64,000 bases of DNA, from NCBI GenBank assembly GCA_006176705.1, contig QRFJ01004912.1, forward strand, positions 62,001 to 126,000. The letters run 5' to 3'. Shown piece by piece: positions 1 through 11,712 of this stretch (positions within the stretch are counted from its first letter, which is position 1; each line of letters begins with the position of its first letter). The position numbers and the translations under genes were made by a program. This DNA comes from Cocos nucifera. Lineage: Eukaryota > Streptophyta > Magnoliopsida > Arecales > Arecaceae. Below the pieces are notes generated by a model. The model was not told where the DNA came from, did no database searches, and was given only the letters and a program-made list of their open reading frames with translations.

Positions 1-1280
1 ATTAAGAAAAGCTTGGAATAATTCTCGTCATAGGAGTTGACTCCGAATGAAGGAACCTCAAATAAGAGAATTTTTGCTAAACTTAGGATCTTTTTTAAAC
101 TTAGGAACCTTAGGTAGATTAATTTCCATTAAAAACCTATGAGTTGATCTTTTTGTGAGATGTGCATGTAATTTGTGGGACATGACTATTTTTCTGCATA
201 GCATTAAATATTCACAGCTTAGGAAACAGCATAGTTGTATTCCTTACATAAAAATTTGATGCACAGCTATTAGGGCAGTGGATTTGTCTAATCCCCACTT
301 CATGCATGGCACGACTTAATGAGAGTAATTATGATGCATTGCTCTTTTTATAGGGGATTTCCACTCTTTACCTAGTCCTAGAGCCGGGATTTTCCTTAAG
401 GTGATGGTGGAGCAGAGTGATTCTTCAAAGTGAAAGAGAATTAATTCCTCTTGTTTGGGCCATTGCCGTCTGCCTGAAGAAGCAAGGTGGCCGCAAAGGG
501 TCCTGATTGGTTTAAAGATGCTTGCAATGGTCGTTCCATCTATGGAATGTTCATATTCTTGGTCCTGAGAGATTTGTTGGTACCATCCCACCTAGAAGGT
601 AGGTATGCCTTCGGCTTCGAGAGCTTTGTCACTATTTCCTTGCTTTGCAAAGACATGGCTTTAGTGACTATCTCTGTTGGGGTTTTTCAACTTACCATCT
701 TTCGAGAGGGATAAGGATGGAACCGTGCCACTTTTCACGATAAAGAACTTGATTGCTTCCTTTACAGGCAGGTTTTCCATGCTGTGGTTTCTTTGAAGAC
801 CATAGTTTCAAGGCATCGAGGTTATGAAGGAAAAACTTTGGATTACACTACACCGTTGTTCACCATAAAGGACTTGATCATTTCTTGGAAAATTTTTTTT
901 CTTAGATTATTTCAAGACCCTCAAGGATAACTTCGGCGTAAGCTTTCTATTGCAGTTTTTTCCAAGACCACCATCTAGGGCTATGGAGAGATAAGCACCC
1001 AATGAATATAGCCTCGAGTTGGCCTCAATTGACTCACAATCACCCTATTTCTGTTTCAGAATGCAATACTAGAGCAAAGAAGGCAGCAGTGCACTTGCAT
1101 CTTAATTCCATAGGATCTGTTGTAACCTTCATTATAAGACTTTCATTTATGTTTTTCTTTATTTTTATCACTTTTGCAAAAGCAATGCTCATATTATCAC
1201 TTTTGTAAAAACTTTCTTCTGTGAATAAATATGCAATTTCTCTATATCTTTCTCACTCGTCATGGTCAATGGAAACTTCA
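1..1280. other. No recognisable gene; repeat-like sequence
   Basis: No coding domain or element end could be recognised here on either strand. Open frames are short and lack family motifs. Two similar stretches near 737 and 858 (each with a 'taaaGaACTTGATyryTTcyt' core) suggest a degraded internal repeat. Given the nested retroelements to the right, this may be LTR or untranslated sequence of the minus-strand Gypsy element, but that is inference only. Confidence 0.35.
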
Positions 1281-2150
1281 TGGTGGCTAGTTCCGATCAA
1301 AGGAGTTTTTTTTAGATGTGTCTCGATCTAAGGAATTTTAGAAGATACTTAGTTCTGACCAAAGGAATTTTATTAAAAGTGTGATTTCGATCGAAGAAAT
1401 TTATTGAGATGTTGCTCTAATCCAAGTAACTATGTAAATATTTAGTTCTGATCTAAAAAACTACGTAAATGCTTAGTTTCGATCACAGGAACTTTATTAA
1501 AAATGTGATTTCGATCAGAGGAATCATTGAGTTGCTGTTCAGACTTGAGGAACTTCGTAAATGCTTAGTTCTGATCACAAAAATTTTATCAAGAATGTAA
1601 TTTTGAATGGAGAAATCTATTGAGTTGATGTTCCGATCCGAGGAACTTTATAAATATTTAGTTCTAATCTAAGAAAATTTATTAAAAATATGATTTCGAT
1701 TGAAGGAATCTATCGAGTTGATATTTTGACTTAAGAAACTTTGTAAATGCTTAGTTCTGATCATAGGAACTTTATCAAGAGTGTAATTTTGAATGGAGGA
1801 ATCTATTAAGTTGATGTTCCGACCTGAGAAACTTCGTAAATATTTAGTTTCAATCTAAGAAATTTTATTAAAAATATAATTTCAATTGAAGGAATCTACT
1901 GAGTTGATGTTCCAACCTGAGGAACTTCATAAATATTTAGTTCCAATCTAAAGAATTTTATTAAAAATGTGATTCCGACCTGAGGAATCAACTGAGTCGA
2001 CATTCCGACCTGAGGAACTTTGTAAATGCTTAGTTCCAATCACAAAAACTTTATCAAGAATGTAATTCTGAATGGAGGAATTCATTGAGTCAATGTTCTA
2101 ACCTGAGGAACTTTATAAATATTTAGTTTCAATTAAAGAAACTTTAAAAT
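1281..2150. repeat. Minisatellite, 31-bp units in a ~93-bp higher-order repeat
   Basis: A degenerate unit of about 31 bp, with a core like 'GTTCCGATCYGAGGAACTT', repeats through the whole stretch. Three alternating variants form a super-unit: one reading ttagttc-gatc-aggaacttta, one tgtgattt-gatc-aggaatc, one tgatgttccgacctgaggaact. The 'ttagtt' landmark falls near 1349, 1442, 1565, 1657, 1751, 1846, 1936, 2030 and 2122, a spacing of 90-95 bp apart from one extra pair near 1442/1473 that exposes the 31-bp step. It has no coding potential. Confidence 0.8.
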
Positions 2151-2239
2151 GAATCTCTGACCCTCCATATCACTTATACATAAGTACAAGCCAATGAATT
2201 TGAAGACTTATTCATTCAACTTTACATAGTTCATTGATA

Positions 2240-3600
2240 ATACATGCACAAGCTAGCCATATTTCAATATTATGGTATTGACTATGATGAGATATTTTCT
2301 TCTATGGCAATGCTCAAATTCATTCGAATTATGCTTGCAATAGATGTCCATTTGGATTATGAAATTAGGTAGATGGATGTGAAGATAGCTTTTCTAATTA
2401 GAGAACTAAAAGAAGAGATGTATATGATACAACCTGAAAAGATCACATCCACAGATGAGTCTAAGGTATGCAAGCTTCAGAAATCTATTTATAGATTGAA
2501 GCAAGCATCCCAAAGTTAGAACATACATTTTGATAAGATGATCAAAATATATAGCTTCATTAAGAATGAAGAAGAGTCCTGCATATACAAGCGGACAAAT
2601 ATTTCAGTGATAGTATTCCTTGTGTTGTACATGGATGACATTTTCTTAATCAGAAATGACGTCTCTACATTATAGAGAATAAAAATTTGGCTGTCATCTT
2701 AGCTCTCCATAAAAACTTGGAAGAAGCATCCTACATCCTAGGAATGAAAATCTATAGAGATAGATCTAAGAGATTACTTGGGTTGTCCCAGTTCATATAT
2801 ATATAAATTATGTTAAAGCGATTTAGCATAGAGAATTTCAAAAAGGACTGTCTTCCGATAGGCCATGAAATTTTTCTCTCGAAGAGAGATTGTCCGATAA
2901 TACCTTAAGAGAGAGAGCGTATGAGTAGAATACCATATGCCTTGGTAGTGCATTCTATCATGTATGCCATGATATGTATGAGATCAAATGTGGCATACTC
3001 ACTAGAAGTAGTGAGTAGATACCAATCTGATTTAGGAAAGAACTACTGGAAGGTTGTAAAAATCATCCTTAAGTATTTAAAAAATTCTAAGAATTAGTGA
3101 CTTATTTATGGTGAGTCAGATTTAAAACTTGTAAGATTTATAGACTCTATTTTTCAATCTAATCACGATGATAGCAGAAGTGTATCGGATTATATGTTTA
3201 TCCTTAACGATGGAGCTATCTACGAAAAAATTTCAAGCAGCACACTATGGCTGACTTAGTTTATGAGGCAAAATACATTGCAACATCCGATGCTGCCAAA
3301 AAAGCTGTGGCTGAAAAAATTCATCATCGATCTTGGAGTGGCATCCTTCCTTGATGGTCCAGTCATGCTCTACTGTGATAGCACTGAAGCCATTGCTTAG
3401 ACGAAAAAACCAAAAGCACATCAGTGGACGAAGCATATTCAGCATTGCTACCGTCTTATCCAAAAGATCGTGGATCAAGATGACGTCGATCTTTAAAAGA
3501 TTGACAGAAAGGAGAACCTGATCGATCCATTCACTAAAGCCCTTATGATAAAAGAGTTCAATAATCATTAATCGAAGATGAGTATAAGATACTATACCGA
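2240..3600 (+). pseudogene. Ty1/Copia pol remnant (reverse transcriptase and RNase H)
   Basis: Conceptual translation with frame changes gives a Copia reverse transcriptase, including YYGIDYDEIF near 2,270, the MDVK-AFL block near 2,375 with a stop just before it, and the catalytic YMDD box intact at 2,628-2,639. The AYS-VVSRYQSD and RNase H blocks follow at about 2,990-3,560. Several in-frame stops and shifts make it non-functional. Integrase and gag are absent, so the element is 5'-truncated near 2,240. It belongs to the same family as the minus-strand copy at 14,699-21,572. Confidence 0.85.
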
Positions 3601-3633
3601 GTGGTTTTAGGATAAATGAAAGTTATTGAAAAA

Positions 3634-6098
3634 TGTATCCCAAAATCAATCATCAGCCCGTTAATGGTTGAGCTAATTTTGTAAATGCATATGATTTATT
3701 ATAAATAAAAAGTTTATTCTAGCTTTCTCTATCACAAGTGTACATTTTTCTTTTATGAACTCCTATATTATAATAAAATTCTTAGGACTATTTAGAATCG
3801 ATAAAGAAAGTATTTATCATTTAGTCCTTAAATATATTTATGATCAAAAGATACGTTGTTACCTAGTACAATAATGTTTATCGAGTATAGATCACTATAT
3901 GCCATATGGGTTAGTTGTCCTCTTAACCAAAGAGTATGGAGATACTGGTACAGCATGCAGATAAGATATAGAGATATATCTATACTAAACGTAACCAACT
4001 CTGAAGCATTCTATGGTCAAGATTTACTTCAAAGGGATATGGGTATAAGTATTATTCGAAGCTAAAATCATCATGGTGACTTGCAAGCAACTCACTATGC
4101 TTTAGTGCCAGACGATCTGAATTTCTAATTCAGTACTGAAAGATTTTTTAGCACAGTCAAGGACTTGTAAAGTCGGTGTATGACTCAAGATGGGATTGAC
4201 CATTTATGATTTCAGGAGCTATGTTGAATTATATTTTAATTTAGCAAAATCTTGATCAGAATAGTTTTTGTAAAGAGTCATAGAACTAATTGCGTTGTGA
4301 CATATTATAGATGCACTTTTTTAGGATTGATAATTTAACTCTGAGTCATCCTAAACACATAGATTAAAGGGATAAATTATATGATAACCATATTCGAATG
4401 GATTCTTGAATGTTGCTTTACATACATTCGACCTATCCATACATCGGGTACCATTGCTAGATGGTCACTTCGATTGGTATAAGAATTTATTTTGATGCTA
4501 CCAGCTTATGTTTAAGCTTATAGGATCACACACATTAGAGATTTCTGTCTGATCAGATGGTTGATTAACGATTATGAATTATTTTAGGATCAAATCATCA
4601 ATACGATTGATGATTGACCTAGTGCAAGTATTGTAGGATGATTAATTAGCAATTGGATTGCTACTTGGCTCAATTTGATTGAGCATTAGGATTGAGATCA
4701 AGTCTAATTAAAACAGATTCAATTTGGTTTGGTTTGGACTTGATTAGATCAAGTCTAATTAATTTATAAGATAAGCCAATTACAAGAAAGATTAATTTTC
4801 TATTCAATTAGGACTTATATGCACCTAATTCCTAATTAGCTTAGAATTTAAATTAAATTTAAATATAATTTAATTAGATTTAAATGAGCTCATAGTTGGA
4901 CTAAGATCATCCTTAATTAGGTTGCACCAATCCTAATTTAATGAAATTTAAAATTGATTTGACTAAAAAAATTAGAGAGCCTAATTGGACTAGGACTCTC
5001 TCTCTTCCTTTGTGCTAAACACCCCATGCCCCATGCCCTTTCTTTTTAAGTTTTGCATGAGATTTCTCATGCGTGAGTGGCCCTATGCATCCCCTTTTCC
5101 TCTTGATTTCGAAATTAGTTTTGACTAGGTCAAAACAAGAAAATTATTTTGATCTAGGACTCTATTTGGTAGAGTTTTGATATTCCCAAACTCTATCTAT
5201 TATAAGTACCTAAAATAATCAGATTTGATCTGATTTTTGGTGCTGGAAAGGAAGGGTTTTGTGCATATATTTTCTGGTATCCATGCCCAAGGAAATTAAG
5301 GTAACGCCCAAAAGTTGGGCACCCCAAGTTTCTTAGTTTGGAAAGTTATCTTTTTAGGTATTTGACCTGGACAAGGACTCTTCCTCTCCATCCTATTTAA
5401 GAGGACTTAAGGCATGGGATTTCTAAGAGAATTTCATCATGGAATCAATGAATGGGGCATGGGTTTTGGGTGCTATTCTCTAAGGTGGGCGTGGGCTTTC
5501 TTTAAGACATCACCCTAGTATGTCTTGTTGAGAGAAAAGAAAGTAGAGAAGAAGGGATTCTTCTCTAGAGCTTTTTTTCTCCCTCTTCTACATAACTTTG
5601 AGAGATTAGAGAGGAAGATTATCTCTCTTAAGTCCTCATCTAGTTTTTCATCCCTTGGAAGATTCAAGAGATTCGAAGAAAAGAAATCAACATCAAACAT
5701 CAGAAGGAATCTATAAGAAGCTAGTACTTAACGTAGATTTTCGATCATCGAACCTTCGATCGATGTAGGAGTCTCACGTGGACGACTTGTAGAGGCTGAA
5801 CATTCTATGTAGCTTTGAGCAATAATATCAACCACAAAAATCAGTAGTGGAGTTCTCAACCCGCGATCAGATATAGAGATCTGATCTCTACAGTATACTA
5901 GATTAGATCTAGATCGGTATTGATATGATCAATACTTATATATTTTTTATTTTTAGATTTATTACATGCTTTATATCATGTCATAAGATCCTAAATTGTA
6001 GGTATTTTTATATGCATTAATAGATTAATATGACTAATCTAAGTCTTCCGCTACGTATTTTTGAAAAAAAATTTAAAATATATGCATGAAACCCTACA
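3634..6098 (+). repeat. 3' LTR of the plus-strand Copia element
   Basis: The stretch begins with TGTATCCCAAAATC straight after the RNase H remnant and a degraded polypurine tract, and ends with AAACCCTACA. Its ends align with the LTR of the oppositely oriented copy (12,580-14,698), which sets the boundaries. Its length, about 2.47 kb, is long for a Copia LTR. The minus-strand Gypsy integrase resumes immediately to the right, so the right edge is a junction. No 5' LTR of this copy is visible, so no target duplication can be checked. Confidence 0.7.
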
Positions 6099-6324
6099 AG
6101 TTTTTCCATCATGACCCACTAAGGTGAAGCATTATTCTATCATGTGGTCTTCATAGAACTCACGAAGTCAAGTGCACTGAATTGTCTGCCGTTGTCGGAG
6201 ATTAATAATTTAGGAAGACCATACTGGCAAATAATTAATTTTCAAAAAAAATCTCTAATCTTTGCTTTAGTTATGCGGGCTAGAGGCTCGGCTTCAATCC
6301 ATTTTATGAAGTAATCAATTGCTA
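6099..6324 (-). pseudogene. Ty3/Gypsy integrase fragment, distal part
   Basis: On the minus strand this reads VAIDYFIKWIEAEPLARITKA, then a degraded continuation, which is the conserved integrase core block normally written VAIDYFTKW-EAEPLA. The reading frame stops at the start of the CACTA element at 6,325. The preceding part of the same integrase lies beyond that element, at 11,713-12,000. It is a broken relic. Confidence 0.75.
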
Positions 6325-6334
6325 CACTACTACA

Positions 6335-7795
6335 AAATTGGCCTATGGCAATGCTTACTATAGCAGCAGTCCTATGGTAGTGATTTTCGTTAACCGCTGC
6401 CATAGGTTGGAACTATGGCAGCGATTTTTGTAACCACTACTATAGGTCCGACATACAGCAGCGATTACAGAAAATCACTGCCGTAGGTCGGACCTATAGC
6501 AGCGGTTATAAAAAATCACTGCCATAGATTAACCTATAGTAGCGGTTCATTGTAACCGCTGCCATAAGTCGGACCTATAGTAGTGGTTAGTAGGAACCGC
6601 TGCTATAATCTGATTTATAGCAGCGGTTAATTGTAACCCCTATCATATATATATTTTTTAAATATTATATAATTTTAAAATTTAATGTCCATCTTCATCA
6701 TTCATTATCTAAATAATTATCATTAGAGTATCGTCGCAAAAAGTCGCCTCGATCTAATGGCCCTAGCTTTGTCGATCAAAAAAATTTGATTTCGACGACC
6801 ACGAATGACGATATGATGATCTGATAGATGAAGACCTTCGATGGATCTAAAAACCTACAATGATAATCTTGGTGATATTTATAGCATATTATCAAAGTTT
6901 CACTTCAATCGGATATCGTTATCTTGATCAATTTAGTATAGGTTAGTTTCGACCGTTAAATGATAAATGATTGATCAAAGGACCAAATAGTATCCAATTA
7001 TACGATAATTTTTTTTATAAATAATTTTAGCTACTACTCTAATCATTTTTTATATTGGAGATTATAAAATTTAATTTGTGAGATGAAGAACAATCTAAAA
7101 CTATACGTCTCCTGATAACCATTCTGAAACTTCACTGGTTGTTATTCTCATACTTTTGCAATATCTGCTTAACATGAATAGTTTATATAAAAATGATTTA
7201 AATTTTACTATCATCATCATATAAAATATTTAAAATTATAATAAAGATCATTTAACTAAAAAATTATCTCATAATCAGACACCGTTTAACTCTTTGATCG
7301 CTTGTTTCTAATTTAACGGTCGAAATCATTTCGTACTAAATTGACCATGACAACGATATTCGATTGAAGTGAAACTTTGATAGTATGCTACAAACATCAT
7401 TGAGATCATCGTTATAGATTTTTGGATCCATCGGAGATCTCTATCTATCAGATCATCGTATCATCATTCATGATCATCGAAATCAAATTTTTATGATCGA
7501 TGAAGTTAGGGCCATCGGACCGAGGCAACCTTTTGTGATGATACTCTAATGATAATTATTTAGATAATGAACAGTAAAGATGGACATTAAATTTTAAAAT
7601 TATATAATATTTAAAGAAAAAATAAAAAAAATATTTTCCATCTATGATAATGGTTATATCGAACCACTGCCATAGATCTACAGCAGCAGTTATAGAACCG
7701 CCATTGTAGATCTATGGCAGCAATTTTGGATAATTGCTATCGTAGATCTATGGCAGCGGTTCGATAACTGCTACCATAGGTTAGGTTAAAAATCT
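6335..7795. repeat. Large foldback (inverted repeat) inside the CACTA left end
   Basis: The arm at about 6,345-7,018 is repeated in reverse complement at about 7,258-7,790. Clear anchor pairs are 'ttttaaaatttaatgtccatctt' near 6,670 against its complement near 7,577, the 'ctctaatgat..attatttagataatga' block near 7,550 against 6,700, and 'gtttcacttcaatcggatatcg' near 6,897 against its complement near 7,355. The outer parts are the CACTA subterminal units. The loop is about 240 bp and AT-rich. A transcript would form a very long hairpin. Confidence 0.8.
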
Positions 7796-7799
7796 CCAA

Positions 7800-8702
7800 A
7801 TTTTTTTTCTCTCGTACACGCTCGATCTCTCTCTCTTCTCCTCCTCTTCGTCGTTGGTGAGGCTCCTCCTCTCCGACCGACATCGCCCCTCCTCCCTCTC
7901 GGTTGGTGTCACCCCTCCTCCCCCTGACCCCTCCTCTCCCCCGACCGATATCGTTCCTCCTCCCCTCCGACCGGCGGCGTCCCTCCTCCCTCCGACCGAC
8001 GTTGCCCCTCCTTCCCCCATGACCGACGTCGACCCTCCCCCCTCGACCGACGTCGCCCCTCCTTCCCCCTCGACCAGCATCGCCCCTCCTTCCCCCCTCC
8101 CTCTCCGATCCCTCCATCCCTGGCCGCCCTTCCCCACCACCCCCCACCCGGCCCTCCACCCCTCCATCCAACCCTCCCTCTCCGATGCCTCATCCTCGAC
8201 CGCCCCTCCCCGCCACCCCCACCTAGCCCCCACCCCTCCATCCGACCCTCCCTCCCTCGGCCCCCGCGAAAAACCCCCCTCCAGCGAACCCCCTTGCACC
8301 CTCATTCGACCCTCCGCTAACCCCCCCACCCCTTCATCCGATCCTCCCTCGATTTCCAACGAACCCTCCTCCGGCAAACCCCCATTCGACTCTTCTTCAG
8401 TCCATGCGAAACCCCACACCTCCACCACCACCACCATTTTGATCCTCCGCTGGCCGAGTGCGAAGCCTCCTTCGGCCTCCTCGTCACTATGCCCCCTCCC
8501 CCTATTCTCCATCCCCAGCCGCCCCTACTTTCTCTCTCTTTTTCTTTTTTTCTCTCTTCTCTATCTCACTATCTTATTTTTATTTCGCAGGTTACCACTA
8601 GTACCGTCATCCTCCTCTAGTATCATCGACGGTGACTCTTGGAGCTTTTGGTGCGACCCGCTCTCTATAGCCATAGATATAATTTCTTTTTTTATTTTAT
8701 AA
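7800..8702 (+). other. C-rich tract with a Pro/Ser/Thr-rich open frame of doubtful status
   Basis: A strongly strand-asymmetric C+T-rich block inside the CACTA element. An open frame at 7,854-8,702 (282 codons) encodes repeats like PPSxTDVAPPSP, then a hydrophobic tail rich in L, F and S. The repeats come from a minisatellite around 'ccgaccgacgtcgcccctcc' near 7,870-8,100. Antisense Gly/Arg-rich frames are its shadow. It could be the first exon of a transposon gene, but the frame is just as easily kept open by low-complexity sequence. I do not claim a protein. Confidence 0.35.
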
Positions 8703-8949
8703 TATTATTTATTAATCATATATATTTATAATAATTTATAGAATATTTATTATAAATATTATAAATATTTATTATAAATATTATAATTATCTACATGCCA
8801 TAGTTTTTGGGTCGTATCGTGGTGGTAGCCTTGGGTCGTGCCATATCGACGGCTGTAGACTAGATCTATCAATGGATTGGGTTTGGATCAGAATCTGAAT
8901 ATTCAGATCTAGATCCAATTTTAATTACTAGTATCGGATCTGAACCCGA
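8703..8949. other. AT-rich spacer within the CACTA element
   Basis: It contains short tandem ATAAATATTATAAATATT units at about 8,730-8,790, then a GGATCNGAA-rich piece. No coding signal was seen. Confidence 0.5.
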
Positions 8950-9360
8950 ATATCCGATGGATCTGTACTTAAGAGAGAAAGGGAGGGATCCGATCTCGCC
9001 GTCGTCATTGGGAGGAAGGGGGTCTAACCTCACTGCCATCATTGAAAGGGAGGGGGTCCGACCTCACCAACGAGGAAGATCGAGAGAGGGAGAGTGGGAG
9101 ATTGAGAAAGCCAGAGAGGGAGGGAGGGGGTCCGGCCTCGTCGACATCACTGGGAGGGATGGGGTCCAGCTTTGCCAGCGAGGAAGATCAAGAGAGTGAG
9201 AGAGGAAGGGATGGGGTCCAGCCTCACCGGCAAGGGAGATTGAGAGAGGAAGAGAGGAAGATCAAGAGATGAAAAAGTTGGAAGAAAGGGGTTTGGCCTC
9301 GTTGCCGTCGCCGACGAGAGAGATCGAGAGACAAAGTGATCGAGGGGATGGCACACAGTC
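8950..9360. repeat. GA-rich degenerate tandem repeat
   Basis: Imperfect units containing 'gggagggggtccgacctcrccg' and 'gaggaagatcgagagagggagag' alternate several times. The short purine-rich open frames on both strands are products of this repeat. It lies inside the CACTA element, upstream of its transposase-like exons. Confidence 0.6.
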
Positions 9361-9499
9361 GAGCCAGCTCAAGCCGTGATCGAGTCAATTGGGAGAGGAC
9401 CCTAGCCTGATGTCTCAAGCATGGAGTCGACTGTCTCAGGCATGGAGCCGACTCGACTTCCAAGTGAATAGAATTTGATATATCATGATGTTATATTGA

Positions 9500-11232
9500 T
9501 TAATGTTCATTAACGTTGCAGGTCATAATGGCACCAAAATGCCATCTAGCTTTCACACCTGCCTCTCGACGGATTACACAGTTTCACATCCGAGGAGCAG
9601 TCGGAGCATACTTCATCCATCTCGACATCAGTTGCTTAGAAACCTTCACTATCGGCATCTACTCCACCGACAGCATCTAGTCCACCGGATGCTGAGCCTC
9701 TACCATCGCAGGCATCTGAGTGTACATTTTTATTATATTAGCATAACTTTATTTTTTATATAGTATTTGTATACTTATATATTTACATTGTAGGTGCATC
9801 ATCCAGTCGGATATTTCACGGTCCCATACGTATGGCACATATGTGGAACCGCCAGCATCAGATGACGGTATAGTATGATACGGAGGAATACCAATAGGGG
9901 AGACCGCACGGAAGATGCATTTCCTTTTTAGAATGCTTATGAGGTGGTCAGACATCATTTTCGTAAAGCTCAGAGACTGACGTTTGATGGATGCTACCGT
10001 CAGAAATTGGATATGGGAGGAGATATGGGTAAGTACGTGCATCTTAGTTATATTTATGCATTTTATATGTTTACACTATATATGTTTGATTAGAATAATT
10101 TTATAACTAATTTTTGATAAATTTATGTAGAGGAGGTATGACTTCTTCGATCACGAGAGGGCTCAAGATGCCCGACTGAAGAAGATCAAAAAGTTATACC
10201 GGGGTTACAAGATCAAGCTCCATAGAGGATGGCTCGAGCACCGACGAAACACTCCAGAGGAGCTTGTTCCTTGGATATAGGACTATCCTCCGAGTTAGTG
10301 GGAGAGGATGGTTAGACACTGGAGGAGCCAGAAGTTTGAGGTAAAATTCTTAACTTTTAAATTTTTTAATATACTTAAAGTTTTATTTAAATATTTTTTA
10401 AATATTTATTATTTATTTGAATATTTGTTAGGCTACCTTCCATCAGAATCGGAAGAACCGTGCAGTCCAGGAGTATACGCACACTCTAGGCCACGAGTCT
10501 ATGGTCAGTCGTGTGCATAGAGAGGTAATTAATTCTAAATCTTACTAGATAAATTAAATTCATATTTTTTATCATCTTTCTGATAAATTTATTCTTTGTT
10601 ATAGCTGATGAGAGGAGTGATGCCCAACCATAGCGAGATCTTCTGATCCAGCCGCATGGACAAGATGGGCAGGCCGATGAACGTCGCGATCGGATGTATT
10701 TTTGTAAGTATTAAATATATTAGTATATATAATTAGTATTATAGTATTTTTTATAAAATTTTATTTTAATTTATAATTATAGGATCAGTTAGATGCGCTC
10801 GCTCGCGAGGGCCCGGATAACTCTAGGCCTTATGACCATCTATCTCAGGTCTTGGGGCCTGAGCACTTTGGAAGGATCCGATGCATGTCCAGACACATGT
10901 CGATGAGCTACTAGTCCGAGGCGAGCGTCTCCTCATAAACTTTTGGTGTCATCAATCGGAAGGAGCTTAAGGAGGCATTGGCATGGACAGATCATACTGT
11001 GATGCAGGCAGATCAGGCTGAGGAGCGCACATCTCATCTGGAGGGCATCATGAGAGACATGATGTCGATGCTCAATGCATATTTTGGAGTCACGAGTTTT
11101 GAGGATATGTTGGTCCGCATTCCAGCTCCGGCTCTCGATGACGACGACGACGACGATGACGATGATGTAGATTTAGAAGATTTTTTATGTATTTTATTTT
11201 TTAAAAAAAATATTATAATAAATTTTATTTAA
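9500..11232 (+). pseudogene. CACTA transposase-associated gene remnant (Transposase_24-like), spliced, broken
   Basis: Several exon-like blocks with plausible GT-AG borders can be read: about 9,795-10,029, 10,131-10,340, 10,432-10,524, 10,605-10,703 and 10,783-11,232. The translation includes YDFFDHERAQDARLKKIKK, WERMVRHWRSQKFE, then FHQNRKNRAVQEYTHTLG, GRPMNVAIGCIF and a C-terminal coiled segment ending in ten aspartates. The 'W..MV..W.S..F...S..NK.NR' pattern is that of the plant Ptta/En/Spm family (Transposase_24). At least five in-frame stops occur, for example in WI*DYPPS*WE. This is a TNPA-type partner gene relic rather than the DDE transposase. Confidence 0.65.
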
Positions 11233-11339
11233 TAATAAAATTTTAGTATTTCAAAATAATTTTTGTGTTTATTATATTTTCTTATATTATATATCTATAT
11301 TTATCAGATAAAATATATAAAAAAATAAAAATTTTATTT

Positions 11340-11712
11340 TTTTTAATTATTTAAGATCTACGACAGTAATTTTATAAGTGCTGCCATATCCATTCCAACC
11401 GTTGCCATAGGTCCGATGCCAACCACTACACTAGACCTATAGTAGCGGTTAAGAAATTTCTACTATAGATTACCTATAGTAGCGATTTTGTAACCACTGC
11501 TATAGATATCCTATGACAATGATTACATAATCGTTGTGATAGGTCGATCTATTGCAGCGGTTTATAAACGGCTGCAATAGGCAATCTATGGCAGTGGTTC
11601 TAACAACTGCTGTAACAACCATTGTCATAGAACTACGGTGATGGCTGCAGTGGCAGTAGTTAGAAAATCGTTGCCATAGCCTATGACAGCGATTTTTTGT
11701 TATTTTGGTCTG
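11340..11712. repeat. Right subterminal repeat region of the CACTA element
   Basis: About ten degenerate copies of 'cctatggcagcggttnnnnaaccgctgccatagg', in both orientations, fill this stretch and match the units at the left end of the element. In characterised En/Spm elements, such subterminal arrays bind the TNPA-type protein; that role is inferred here. Confidence 0.7.

Larger units (their letters stand above)
6325..11712 (+). mobile_element. CACTA (En/Spm-type) DNA transposon, degenerate
   Basis: The left end is CACTACTACAAAATTGGCC, a typical plant CACTA terminus. Dense subterminal repeats of the type 'ctatggcagcggtt' follow in both orientations at 6,345-6,650, 7,640-7,790 and 11,350-11,700. 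The right end (tttttgttattttg, about 11,690-11,712) is only a poor match to the inverted left end, so the boundary is approximate. The 3 bases before the left end are CTA; no clear copy is seen at the right. The element interrupts a Gypsy integrase and carries one broken transposase-like gene, with no TNPD-type (Transposase_21) gene seen. It is probably immobile. Confidence 0.75.

Noticed and set aside
1281..2150. CRISPR-like array
   Set aside because: The units are contiguous degenerate repeats without unique spacers, in a plant nuclear context with retroelements.
7737..8512. Gly/Arg/Glu-rich minus-strand frames of up to 243 codons
   Set aside because: They are antisense to the C-rich repeat inside the CACTA element and owe their openness to its composition.
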